Source: Anisodus tanguticus (taxonomy: Eukaryota; Streptophyta; Magnoliopsida; Solanales; Solanaceae). Taken from it: DNA of 64,000 bases. The notes beneath the pieces are model-generated. The model searched no databases and had not been told where the DNA came from. It saw only the letters and a program-made list of their open reading frames with translations. Each line of letters opens with the position of its first letter. The stretch's first letter is position 1. The translations under genes were made by a program, and so were the position numbers. Below are positions 21,179-32,895 of this stretch, in pieces. The stretch lies in the NCBI GenBank assembly GCA_034509755.1, contig CM067550.1:4023001-4087000 (forward strand), read 5' to 3'.

Positions 21179-24100
21179 ATGGCAACAATCTCAGTGGTGG
21201 GTAGTCATAGAACATTTTCAGTGACCAAAAAGGCTTTACTACCCAAGTTGAAACTGAGCTCAGAGTTGAGTTTTGTAACTTCCCAATTGAGTGGTCTCAA
21301 GATTTCAAGCTCCCATTTGAGTTCTCCTGATCCACTTTCTGTTCCTTTCAAGCCTTCCCTTCAACCTGTTGCTCGTAAGTTCATTACCCCTTTGTTGTGT
21401 TGTTTGTGTTTTTCTTTGTTTCTTTGTTTCTTTTTGGTTTAATGTTGTGTTTACAAAGTGTTTCTTGTTTTGTTTGTTTCAATGAATTGTGGGGTTTTGG
21501 TAATGACGTGAGTTGTATCAGACTCCCACTGTAGTAACAGGTGTTTGAAAAATCAACAACAACATACGCAGTGTAATTCCATAAAGTGGGGGTCTGGGCA
21601 GGGTATGATGTACACAGACCTCTACCTTTGTGGGGTAGAGAGACTATTTCCAATAGACACTCGGCTCAAAACAATGCAGGATTGCGAGGCAAATAAGACA
21701 ACAAAATATCAAGATACAAAGCAGTGTTTGAAAAATCAGATAACAAAACACATCATATTAGATTATTCAGTACCTAGTGATAGTGGTACATTGTTAATAT
21801 GGGGATAAAAAATTGTCCTTTCTATTATGGAGGATCCAAAGCCATAGCTAAAGTTGTAAAAAGTTGATCAGTTGTGAAACAGATATATTATTTTCTTACA
21901 AGCTGTGGTATGATAAGCTAAACACTTGACTATAATACACATATTATTTGATTATACGTCACTATCCATGTATTAATTAAATCCATATTACAGTCTACCA
22001 TTGTATTATCTAATTTCCATACTAAACAACCTCTAATGTACTTGAAAAGGTTGGTTTTGGGTTTAGTCAACAATGTCATGCCAATTGGAAGAGTTGGTGT
22101 GAAAAGAAAGAAAAAGACAAGAGAAAAAGTTGTGTGGCTGCTAGGATGTTTTCCTCCTTTGATGTCATAGGTGACATCAAGAGCAGGTAGAAGCAAAATT
22201 GATGCTTGCTTCCTCTGATGTCACCAATGACATCAAGAGGAGGTAGTTTGATGTCACCAATGATATCAAGAGGAGATTTTACCCCTATAAATAGATGCAC
22301 TCCTTCTCTTGTATAAATCATCCCAAAAAACAAATATCATACAATACATTGTAGTGAGTAGAGAGTTGAGAGGGCAATTCTCTTAAGTGTAATTGAGAAA
22401 TCTCTCTTTTCTTTGTTAATAATATAAAGGCAACTGTTCTCTGGTGGACGTAGGATCATTTTGATCCAAACCACGTTAAATCTTATGTTCTTTCTTTTAC
22501 GTTTCCACTAACAATTGGTATCAAGAGCGTTAGGACTCTTTGAAGATCCAAGGAGGAAGAACAAGCAAATATGAGTTTCATGAAGTTTGAAATCGATAGA
22601 TTTAGTGGGCGCAACAACTTCAATAGCTGAAAGATCCAGATGATGGTGTTACTGTGGAGGGAAGGTTCAATCCATGCTATTGACGGAAAGTATCCCAATA
22701 TTACATCGGCTTCCGGCAAGGAGAAGACTAAAGGGGATGCATTGATATAATCCAACTGTCCCTTGCACATAACATGCTTTGTGAAGTGAGTACAAGTACC
22801 GAAGAGACGGCCAAATAGTTATGGGACAAACTGTAAGGGCTTTACCACGACCGATCGGTGACAACAAGGATGTTACAACGGCGTCTTCACACATTTAAAA
22901 TGGGGCAAGGTACTTTGTTACAAGATCATTTAAATGTGTTCAATAAACTTGTCATGGATTTACAGATTGTAGGAATTAAAAAGGATGAGGAGACGCTTGC
23001 ATATGCTCTGCTATTTTCATTAATTTCAGGATATCGTGATATCGAAAATTCGATGATGTATAGCAAGGAGCCTATCACCTTTGAGCAAGTGCGGCAGACA
23101 TTTAACTCTAGTGATGTGCGGAGGCATTTTGAAGGAGACAGAGGATCAGGCAAGTGGGCTCTTTGTGAGAGGTCGGACTAGCCAACAGGGAATGAGCAAA
23201 TCAAAGCACAGATCAAAGTCTCGTGTGAACAAGAAGAATGCAAATTGTTGGGGATGCGGCAAGAAGGGGCACTTTGAACGAAATTGCCCAACGTCAAAGT
23301 CCAAGAAAAAGGCGAGTGCATCCACAGTTGAACATGTACATGATTCTGATAATGAATATGTACTTACAACATCGTGCAATAATGGAAGTTATGAAAACAA
23401 ATAGGTGTTAGACTCTGCTTATATTCTGCATATGACATTTCGAAGAGACTGGTTTAGCAGCTATGAGAAAAGTGGAGGAACCGTAGTAATGGAAAATAAT
23501 GCAACTTGTGCAATAGTTGGCATTGGCTCAGTGCGAGTTCGCTGCCATGTTGGAGCCGTGAGGACTATTACACAAGTCCGTTATGTTCCTGATCTGAAGA
23601 AGAAATTGATCTCCCTGGGTACTCTGGATGAACAAGGCTACAAGTACATAAGCTAAGGAGGAACTATGAAGGTGACTAAAGGTTTTTTAGTCATGCTGAA
23701 AGGCAAGTTGGAGGGCGGTCTTTACACATTGGCAGGAAGCACCATTGTTGGCTTTGCAAATGCATCTACAATGCAGTTATCTAATGATGGCAAGGCAAGA
23801 TTATGGCACATGAGATTGGGTCATATGAGCACACGTGGATTAGAGATGTTGAGCAGCCGTAACCTTTTGAAAGGTGAAAAGATCAACACACTTGAATTTT
23901 GGGAGCACTTCGTTATAGGAAAGAGAAAAAGGCTAGCTTCAGCATTGGCAAACACAAGACAGGAAGGGTGCTAGACTACATCCATTCAGATTTATGGGTC
24001 CCTCTAAACTTCCATCGAGGGGCGGAAAGAGGTATCTTCTCACTTTTATTGATGATTTCTCACAAAAGGTTTGGGTGCATTTTTTGAAGGCAAAAAGTGA

Positions 24101-27100
24101 TGCTTTTGAAGCATTTAAAGAGGAAGATTTTGGTTGAGAATAAAATGGAGCGAAAAATCAAATATCTTCGCACAAACAATGGCTTAGAGTTTTGCAGTGA
24201 AGAGTTTAATGATTTCTAGAAGGTTTATGGAATCTCAAAACATAGGACCATCATGCACACCCCACAGCTGAATGGAGTTGCCGAGAGGATGAACAAAACT
24301 CTTCTTGAAAAGGCTCGTTGTATGCTCCTACAAGCCAAAATGTCCAAAGTATTCTGGGCTGAAGCAGTTCACACTGCTACTCATATTGATAATCGATCTC
24401 CAGCATCTGCGATTGACTTTAAGACTCCGAATGAAGTATGGTCAAGTCAACTCTCTAACTATTCATACTTACAAGTATTTGAGTGTCCAGCTTATTATCA
24501 TGTTAATGAAGGAAAGCTTGAACCAAGGACTAAAAAGGCCATATTCGTAGGGTATGTGGATGAAGTAAAAAGGTACAAACTTTGGTGTTTGTCTTTACTC
24601 AAATTTATAGTTAGTAGAGATGTCACCTTTGATAAATCCTCCATACTTAATCCTCGTAAAGTTTCCGTGGAGTTTTCATGAAATGAGAACGAGCATGTGG
24701 AGCTTACCAAGGAAAAGATCAAGAGACTCAGGTTAAAGATGAGTCAAACAATGTAGATCTTGAAGAACTTGTTGTCAATGAACATACACAATTGCGAAGG
24801 GAAGGGAGAAGAGGCAGACACGAAGATCGAAACACCTTATAGATCAAGCAAATCTGATTGCATATGCATTCGTAACTGCAGAAGAAGAGATTAAGGATCT
24901 GGAGCCCTCCTCGTATGTTGAAGCAACTTCTTGCAAGGATGCAGCACAATGGCGGTTAGCTATGACTGAAGAGATAGAGTCTCTTCACAAGAATCAGACA
25001 TAGGTCTTAGTGAAAAGACAAAAGGGGAAGAGGACAGTTGGATGCAAATGGGTCTACAGAAAGAAAGAGAGAATTCCTGAAGTGGAAGATGCTAGGTTCA
25101 AGGCGAGATTGGTTGCAAAGGGCTTCAATCAGAAGGACAGAAGGAGGGAATTGACTACAATGAGATTTTCTCTCCAGTCGTGAAGCATAGCTCAATTCGC
25201 GTGCTACTAGCATTGGTTGCACAATTTGACTTGGAGCTTCAACAACTTGATGACAAAACTGCTTTCCTACGTGGTGATCTAGAAGAGACAATCTATATGG
25301 ATCAACTTGAAGGTTTCTTAGTTGAGGGAAAAGAAGATCATGTATGCCAATTGAAGAAGTCTTTGTATGGTTTGAAGCAATCTCCTAGACAGTGGTACAA
25401 GAGGTTTGATGCATTCATGACTACACATGAATTCTCAAGGAGTGCATTTGATAGCTGTGTGTATCAAAAAAAGATGTCTGGTAACTCAATGATTTATTTA
25501 CTGTTGTATGTTGATGATATGCTTATTGTTGCTAACAACATTAAAAAGATAAATGCTTTGAAGAAACTGTTGAGTAAGGAATTTGACATGAAAGATTTGG
25601 GAGCTGCAAAGAAAATCCTTGGTATGGAGATTTCAAGAGAAGACGGTGTTGTACATCTTTCTCAGAAGAGGTATATTGAAAGGGTTCTCGAGAGATTCAA
25701 TATGCATACGTGCAAGCCTGTAAGTACACCATTATCTCCTCATTTTAAACTTTCAGAGTTACAAATGCTTCAGTTTGAGGATGAGGTGGAGCATATGTCA
25801 AAGGTTCCTTATGCCAGCGCAGTTGGAAGCATTATGTATGTATGGTATGTACACGTTCAGATATTGCTCAATCTGTAAGTGTGGTAAGAAAATACATGTC
25901 CAACACAGGAAAGAGGCATTGAAAAGCTGTCAAGTGGATATTGAGATATCTCAAGGGAGCTTCTGATGTTTGTCTGACCTTTCAAAAGGTGGTGGAGGTA
26001 TTTCAATTCTCGGTTATGTGGGTTCTGATTATGCAGGGGATCTTGACAGAAGGAGGTCCACAACCGGATACATCTTTAGTCTTGTTGGCAGTGCTGTTAG
26101 TTGGAAATTGACTCTGCAGTCGATTGTCGCTTTGTCTACGACAGAAGCAGAATACATGGCAGCAACGGAGGCAGTGAAAGAAGCTATCTAGTTAAAAGGT
26201 TTAGTGGCGGAATTGAGTTTGGTTCAGCAGGAATCAACCCTTAGATGTGATAGTCAGAGTGCTATTGATCTGATTAAAAATCAAAGATTTCATGAGCGCA
26301 CTAAACACATCGATGCCAGATTTCATTTTATTCGAGATGTGGTTGAAGAGGGAACTATCAAGGTCGTGAAGGTTATCACAGACGATAACGCTATAGACAT
26401 GTTGACCAAGATAGTCCCGCTCGCTAAGTTTGCACACTGCAAGGACTTGGCGGGAGTACGCATCAACTGATGCAACTCCGAAGAGAACAGTTGTTAGGTG
26501 GAGGTGGTATGTTCAACAATGGTTTGATTCTTCTTGTTTCTTACAACGGGGTTGCCCGGTAAGCTTAGAAGTTTTGACCAGAGTTGTTCACACGAACGCT
26601 CGAAACGCAAATCAAGGTGGAGATTGAAAAGGTTGGTTTTGGGTTTAGTCAACAATGTCATGTCAATTGGAAGAGTTGGTGTGAAAAGAAAGAAAAAGAC
26701 GAGGAAAAGTGGTGTGGCTGCTAGGATGTTTTCCTCCTTTGATGTCACCCCTATAAATAGGAGGTAGAAGCAAAAATTGATGCTTGCTTCCTTTGATGTC
26801 ACCAATGACATCAAGAGTAGATTTTACCCCTATAAATAGATGCACTCCTTCTCTTGTAGAAATCATCCCAAAAAAAATCATACAATACATTATAGTGAGT
26901 AGAGAATTGAGAGAGCAATTCTCTTAAGTGTAATTGGGAAATCTCCCCTTCCTTTGTTAATAATATAAAGGCAACTGTTCTTTGGTGGACGTAGGATCAT
27001 TTTGATCCGAACCACGTTAAATCTTGTGTTCTTTCCTTTACGTTTCCGCTAACAGTTCTCTTACTCCAAGAGGAGAGGTTAAAGGGGTGTCATTGGATTG

Positions 27101-29349
27101 GTTTAAATATGTGTATGGTCACAAGAAAATAGGGAGAGGACAGTGTCGGTGTGTACAAATGAAATAAGTGGGGAGAGTATGATGGACTACATTTTAAACT
27201 AATTAACGGGATTTCCTGCACTTACTGCATTATTGTGAACAAGACTTATAGAATATGATGTATATTTGGAAGTCCGCCCCTAGTTTCTTCATATGCTCAA
27301 TGATCTCTGGTTCTTTTCTTCTTGATTCTTTTTTTCTCGGAACATGTTTTAAGACATAACAGATTGTCTAGGTAATAGGTTATAGAAGCATATTAGGATA
27401 AAAGTTCCACATTGATGGTATCAATAGCATGACTTTGTTATTACAGAATCAAAATAGCTTACCAGTTTTGATGGTCCAGCATGTATTGAAAGCATTAAGA
27501 AGAGATTAAAACAATGCTCACTTGTATGTCGATAGCTATTTGAACTAGAATGCATCAATATAGGAACATGCAGGAATACAATCATCACAGAAATTCATTT
27601 AAATGATGTGTATATGGATGCTAGAAGTTTTGATTCTCTTTCCTTTTCCCCGTCATAAACTAATAACTGATTTCTGAGCTGACGACCTCGAAAAAAGAAT
27701 AATCAAATGGCACAGAGAATTTATTGTTTCTTCAAATACAGGACTACCTCTCTTTTGTGAACTTCTTGTATGTCATGGAAAATACTTATTTGCTTGGACT
27801 TGGAACTATAATTTGTTAAGGTAACTGGAGGACTGAGATAGGAAACCTCTGTTTTAATTCAAAAGTCCCAGTCCATGTGATAATAATTTTTTTTTATCCA
27901 AGTGTGATCTTAAATACAGTATGTAGAAGCTCCAAAAGATGCATTTCTTGGTTAACAAAGTTTGCATTTCTGTCGTGCAACTTTGAGTCTAAGCCTCTAA
28001 GGTACAAAAAGAGATAATATACTCGTGATAAAATGTTATACTTCTGGTTGGAGTTGAGGCCTTTTAGGTTTCATTAATTCTATGCAGCCTAAAGGCGGAG
28101 CTTCATGTGTCTATAACATTGAGGGTTTAGAGGCAGTTTCTATTTTCTTGCTTTTCCACCTCTCGTGATAATAAGCAGGATTTTCTTTTGGCAAGTTTTC
28201 CTGTACTGCAGCTTGCCATCTCGTAAAACTTGCAGTCTAATGGTGGAACAAATACTGCTACTTATTGAGGTTCAAAGTTACAGAGGTTTTTGGCTGTCAA
28301 GAAGATGGTGACCATTTAACCTCCCAATTCGACCTTCTGCACTGTCCAATTTTAACATCCTTTGTCCATTTGTATCTTTATTCTTTGCGGCCTGAACTAG
28401 TGAGAATGAGAACCTTGGAAAGTATGTTATGAGAGCAGTAGATTTGGAAGGATAATCTACAGCTGTATATTCTTTAAAGTTGTCTTAGTGTGTTAACTAA
28501 TATTGGTCTGAGATGAGTTAAATGGAGTAACATGGTTGGTGAGGATTCATATAGCAATTTGGGACTGAAGCATAGTTGTTGTTTAGTGTGTTAGCCTTCT
28601 GGAGTAACAACTACATGAATCCTCACTGACCATGTTAGCTTTGTGGAGTAAATTAACATTTTATATATGATGAGAACAGCTTGGTTAATTCATACTCGTT
28701 ATATGACAACCTGTAGAGGGTTGACTCCTTTCTGTGAAGTCCAGTACACAGTGTTAGGCTTTTAGATTATTCATGGAACTTTTGCTTACTGATCAAAAGA
28801 ACATTATGAGAGCCATAGAGGCACTATATCACCGAAACTTTTGCTTGCTTTGAGTCCCTTTCTAAGTTGCTGCAATCGTTGTCAAAACTGCATTTTGATT
28901 CCTTTTCTTTTTAACCTAAAACTACTTGGAGCTTTTGAACTAATCGATAAATTAAGATTTAAGGGACATATTCCCAATGAATCATCATTTGCCTTGCATC
29001 ATCATGATCTTCCCTTTCCCCCCTGCTTTCCTGCATTTTTGTAGGTTGTGCTCAAATATCTTGGCGCCTTTTTGTGATAAGTACGGTACAGAATAAGAGT
29101 ACATTCTGCTTTTCAGGTAGAATTTGCCCCTTCACTGGGAAGAAGTCCAACAGGGGAAACAAGGTCTCTCATTCAAACCACAAAACGAAGAAGTTGCAAT
29201 TCGTAAACCTTCAGTACAAGAGAATTTGGTGGGAGGCAGGCAAGCGCTACTTGAAACTGAGGTTGTCGACAAAGGCCATAAAGACCATTGAGAAAAATGG
29301 ACTTGATGCTGTTGCCAAGAAGGCTGGAATTGATCTCAGCAAGAAGTAG
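21179..29349 (+). CDS. RPL28: 50S ribosomal protein L28, chloroplastic
   Basis: Nuclear gene for plastid large-subunit ribosomal protein bL28. Exon 1 is 21179-21374 and exon 2 is 29117-29349, joined at GCTC|GTAAGT and TTTTCAG|GTAG. The product is 142 aa. Residues 1 to about 64 are rich in Ser and Leu and poor in acidic residues, a chloroplast transit peptide. The mature part opens with the bL28 signature RRICPFTGKKSNRGNK and ends DAVAKKAGIDLSKK. The match to tobacco RPL28 is close from memory. The single 7.7-kb intron carries Copia element B and a SINE, both apparently spliced out. The start codon context AACAAAAATGGC suits a plant start, and the reading is unbroken, so the gene looks functional. 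Confidence 0.95.
21554..21670 (-). mobile_element. Au-type SINE, copy 4 (RPL28 intron)
   Basis: On the plus strand the reversed order is CAACAACAACATACGCAGTG, then GTGGGGTAGAGAGACTATTT, then ACACTCGGCTCAAA. It is the Au SINE body in antisense, 180 bp inside the RPL28 intron. Confidence 0.8.
22043..22513 (+). repeat. 5' LTR of Copia B, with TATA box and palindromic repeats
   Basis: It contains TATAAATAG at 22285-22293, the likely U3 core promoter. Just upstream stand three copies of a palindrome-like GATGTCA...TGACATC motif (22161-22178, 22217-22234, 22250-22267). It is about 40 bp longer than the 3' LTR, mainly through this repeat block. Confidence 0.88.
22571..26470 (+). pseudogene. Copia B gag-pol remnant
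   Basis: The gag starts at ATG 22571 (MSFMKFEIDRF, the UBN2 type of the TNT1 group) and is soon broken by stops. A gag fragment at 22858-23181 and a CCHC knuckle (C-x2-C-x4-H-x4-C) near 23250-23290 follow. The protease region (23405-23656) has lost its D-S-G triad. The pre-integrase domain is 23666-23974, and the integrase with the TPQLNGVAERMN motif is at about 24253-24681. RT is 25180-25878 with LYVDDML, and RNase H is 25970-26470, ending with the HERTKHIDARFHF block. In-frame stops and frameshifts separate the parts. The RT segment is the best preserved. Confidence 0.9.
26624..27054 (+). repeat. 3' LTR of Copia B
   Basis: Mate of 22043-22513. The GATGTCA repeat block is rearranged: one full palindrome (26794-26811) and one half site (26741-26747) running straight into an additional TATAAATAG at about 26752-26760. 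Confidence 0.88.
27055..29116 (+). other. Remaining 2 kb of the RPL28 intron
   Basis: Apart from Copia B and the SINE, the intron holds unremarkable AT-rich sequence with no supported gene. Two inverted or near-repeat phrases about ATGGTTGGTGAGGATTCAT and ATGAATCCTCACTGACCAT occur near 28530-28640. The acceptor is CTTTTCAG at 29109-29116. Confidence 0.5.
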
Positions 29350-29632
29350 AACCTGAAACATGATAGCATATTTTGTTTGATGCACTAAAAAATAGTACTT
29401 AATATTTTTTGGCATTGCTTTATATGCTTCCAATGATATTACTTTCCAAGAATATCTTGATCAACCACTTTCCGTGAATATTAACAACATTCTCTCTTAA
29501 CTTTTTTTTAAAAAAATGTTTTAGCCTGGAAATGCAAGCTATTCACTAATAAGCCTTATGAAAGTGACACCGCTTCTGAAGTTCAAATAATCCCGACTTT
29601 CCTTAGTCGTGGACTAAGGGTGATAAAGTGTT
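29350..29632 (+). other. 3' flank of RPL28
   Basis: Presumed 3' UTR and downstream spacer. No coding or repeat feature is recognised. The poly(A) site is not determined. Confidence 0.4.
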
Positions 29633-29850
29633 TTTTTGGTCCCCCGATATGGGGTTGCTTGTGAAGGAGGGTTGTGCACGACAAAGCAAGGGAATGAAAG
29701 GTCCCTTCCGTGTTAGATGTTCTTTAACCTCCCGATAATGATTTTTGGTCCCCCGATATGGGGTTGCTTGTGAAGGGGGGTTGTGCACGACAAAACAAGG
29801 GAATGAAAGGTCCCTTCCGTGTTAGATGTTCTTTAACCTCCCGATAATGA
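29633..29850. repeat. Tandem duplication, period 109 bp
   Basis: Two copies (29633-29741 and 29742-29850) of a unit starting TTTTTGGTCCCCCGATATGG and ending CTCCCGATAATGA. I see only two differences (GGAGGG/GGGGGG and AAAGC/AAAAC), so it is young. The second copy ends at the ATG of the next small ORF. Confidence 0.9.
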
Positions 29851-30017
29851 TGGCTCTATTCTCTTTGAGAGCGTCGAAGATATATAAAGAGTGTTTCCAA
29901 GTTTATCTTAGTTACCAGGGTGTTTCAGCAAAGACCTATGGAGGCATCTTTTGCCTTTTGGGTGCGGGATACTCGTTTAACCTTTACCTGCAGAAGACAA
30001 ATGCATACAAGGACTGA
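29850..30017 (+). CDS. Small hypothetical ORF (55 aa), doubtful
   Basis: ATG at 29850, with a second in-frame ATG just upstream at 29847, to TGA 30015-30017. The product begins MALFSLRASKIYKECFQ and has a central hydrophobic stretch (GGIFCLLGAGYSFNLYL) that could be one membrane segment. The ending QKTNAYKD is polar. A basic, Ser/Arg-containing start plus one membrane segment would suit a small mitochondrial inner-membrane protein, but I do not recognise the family. It could be a pseudogene fragment or chance. The upstream duplication puts a second copy of the leader next to it. Confidence 0.3.
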   Translation: MALFSLRASKIYKECFQVYLSYQGVSAKTYGGIFCLLGAGYSFNLYLQKTNAYKD

Positions 30018-30519
30018 TGTAATTCAAGAGGTGTAGTTCATAACATTCATCTATAACAAGAACAACACAAACTAATATTACAACCTTTGGGACATTACAT
30101 TAAACAAGTCAAAACTTAGTCTGAACAAAGTATAGTATGTTCAGAAAGTGTTGGTGCTAAAAGCTCATTTAGAGCTATCCTTCAAAGTAAATAACAAACA
30201 CAGCCAAAAAAGGGTCAACAATTTCCATTTGATTTTTTGGTTGCCACTTGCCCTGCATCAGTCGACTACAGCCTTCCAAAAGATATCTGAAATCAGCAAG
30301 AATTGCTTAAATTTAGTACGGAGCTTCAAGATACTTTCTGCATAAACATAAAACTCATTAAGCAACAATCACACAAGTTTTCGTATGGTCATAGTACGAG
30401 TCTAAAACTCTAAATAGACCAAGATACATTAGTGCCAAAAATCAAACTGTGTTGGCAATTTACTATGTATCCTTCAACCTGTTGACAGGTAGATGGCACT
30501 AATCTACCGAGTCTAAAAA
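30018..30519. other. Non-coding stretch with a possible exon remnant
   Basis: Apart from the weak exon candidate at 30175-30286, no feature is recognised. TTTATGTTTATGCAG (minus strand, near 30350) is another acceptor-like site, which keeps open the idea of a dissected host gene. Confidence 0.3.
30175..30286 (-). CDS. Possible last exon of an unidentified minus-strand gene
   Basis: On the minus strand TTGCTGATTTCAG (ending at 30287) is a good acceptor. It is followed by 36 open codons to TAG at 30177-30175, beginning YLLEGCSRLMQGKWQPKNQ. The minus-strand sequence beyond looks like a 3' UTR. Upstream on the same strand (to the right) lies the broken end of Copia C, so any gene here would be interrupted. 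Identity unknown; chance is a real alternative. Confidence 0.2.
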
Positions 30520-32895
30520 TATAGACTGTTTCCTTGAGATCTCCATGTAGAAAAGCATTCTTGACATCCAACTGATGGATTGGCCAAGTCTTTGAAAGAG
30601 CCAAGCTAAGCACAGTGCGAATGGTAGCCGGTTTGACCACCGGACTAAACGTCTCACCACAATCAATTCCAACCTGCTGAGTCTTACCATCACCAACAAG
30701 TCGCGCCTTATGTCGAGCAAAGGACCCATCGGAATTCTCCTTGTGAGCAAAAATCCACATAGACCTGATAACATTAATACCATATGGACGGGGCACCAAC
30801 TCCCACGTCTTATTATCAATAAGAGCATTATATTCATTAGTCATAGCAATTTTCCAATTAGGGTCATTTAATGCGGACACAGGATTGCGGGGCAAGGGGG
30901 ATTTAGAGACATCCGAATGTAAATTAAAATGTATTTTAGGTGTAAAAATACCCCGCTGACTACGAGTGACCGGTCTATGACTCGAGGAAGAATTGAGGGA
31001 ATTTTGGGAATTTTTTCGGGCTCGGGATGGATGGCCGGCGGGCGGTGGGCTCCGCCGGCCCAAATCGGTACAGTCGGGTTCGGTTTCTGGACCGGCCCGA
31101 AGAATCTGGGACCGGCCCAATAACCGGAACTGATTCAGGTGGCCGGAGCGAGAGGGAGTGACGTTTGTGGGGCCGGCGGGCAGTGGGCCCGCTGGGGAAA
31201 TTTGGGTACGGGAGTTGTCCGAAAAATTCCGAATAATATACGGGGATATTTGGTCATCCAAAAAATTACACGACTTAGGTTCGGGAGTATGAACTTTCGT
31301 AAACGGGAATTGAGTTTCATCAAAAATGACATGGCGATTGATTATGATTTTCTTGGAGGATAAATCAAAACACTTATAACCACGATGATTTGACGGATAA
31401 CCCAAAAACACACACGGGGTAGACCGAGCCTGAAGTTTGTTAATTGTTGTGGATGGGAATAGTGGATAACACAAGCAACCAAAAATCCGAAGGTGAGAAT
31501 AAGAAGGGTTCTTATTATATAAGATTGAGAGGGGAAGAATATGTCAGACCTTTAGACGGAATTATGTTAAGAAGGTAAGTGGCCATTTGTAGAGCATGAT
31601 GCCAAAAATACGGAGGTATAGAGGCATGGATTAGGAGAGTTCGGACAATATTATTTATGGAACGAATTTTGTGTTCGGCTTTCCCATTTTGTGAAGATGT
31701 ATGAGGACATGAAAACCGAAAATTTATCCCATGAATAACACAAAATTCTCGAAACTCCCTATTGTCATACTCTTTCCCATTATCACATTGAATATTTTTT
31801 ATTTCTCTTTCGAATTGAGTACGAATGAATGCTCTAAATTTTATGAAGACGGAAAACACTTGTGATTTATTCGCAATTGAAAACGTCCACAAAAATCTAG
31901 AATAATCATCTAAAAAGAGAACATAATATCGATGACCCATTGAACTAAGAACAGGAGATGTCCATAAGTCGCTATGAATAATGTCAAATGGCATAGAAGT
32001 ATGAGAATTGGAGTCTACAAATGGCAACTTAACAATTTTTCCTAATGAACAAGATCGACAAATTGGAGTACGACTCGTACCCTTACAAGAAATAAAGCTA
32101 TTTTTATCTAAAACTCGATAAAATAGAAGAGCCGGATGACCCGGACGAGCATGCCACATGGAAGGAGAGATGGTCGCAAAAGGCGATGACAAGGGTGGAC
32201 TCGATGGTCGAAACCGGGCATGATAGGATATAGATTCCCCCTACTTTCACACCTCATGAGATGACTCCCCGTCTTGAAATCCTTCACAGAGAAACCGAAA
32301 GGATCAAATTCAACGAAACGTAATTGTCATTTGTGAACTTTTGGACAGACACTAAATTTTTAATCAATTTAGGAGCATGTAAAGTATTTTTCAAGAGGAT
32401 TGGTGGATTGGGGGGAGACAACGTTTTTCGACCATACCCTTGAATTGGAATAGAACCGCCATTACCAATAATTATCCCCGAGGGGTGCTCAAATTGGAAT
32501 AAGATGAGAGAGTACCGAGTCGGAAGTCATGTGAGTAGTGGCCCCGGTGTCCATGTACCAATTTTGGTCCGGTTGAGTCAATCCCAACGTGTGCATCGCG
32601 GCCTCGATATCGGTCGAGTAGGGCCTCGTATGTATGATGGGCTTGCGGAGGTCGGGGCCCAAGAACTCCCTGGCCGTGCCGGACCCGGCCCGTAATCGCT
32701 ACCACCGCCCGCCGCCGGGCCACCGGCCGCCGGGCCGCCACTACCGGGTATTGGGCTCGGACCGTGGCCCCCACCGGCCGCCGGAATTCCCCGCCGCCCG
32801 CCGGTACGGGCCGGGCTGCCGGCCCACGGTCCTCTCGCCATCGCTCCATCCGCCATGGGCCCCATTGCGGGCCCATGGGGGTGGTGGGCCTTGTT
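30520..32895 (-). pseudogene. Copia C protease, integrase and RT start
   Basis: The GC-rich gag end (32898-32578) is followed by a broken protease region. The pre-integrase and integrase core form one frame, 32192-31515. It shows the C-x2-C of the pre-integrase motif, and the integrase D (LFLDDYSRFLW), D (IQCDNGKEYDN) and E (GKAEHKI) residues. A second frame, 31474-30410, covers the integrase C-terminus, a Pro-rich linker with VTRSQRGIF, and RT up to the GDLKETVY motif. Codons beyond about 30520 are not Copia. Integrase here is nearly undamaged. Confidence 0.85.

Larger units (their letters stand above)
22043..27054 (+). mobile_element. Ty1/copia LTR retrotransposon B inside the RPL28 intron
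   Basis: A 5.0-kb element in the same direction as RPL28. LTRs: 22043-22513 and 26624-27054, both starting TGAAAAGGTTGG and ending CTAACA. After the 5' LTR comes ATTGGTATCAAGAGCG, a Copia-type primer site, and before the 3' LTR the purine tract AAGGTGGAGAT. The flanks GTACT (22038-22042) and GTTCT (27055-27059) are a near-match target duplication. Pol order and gag type place it near the TNT1/Tork group. Intron placement explains why the host gene survives. Confidence 0.92.
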
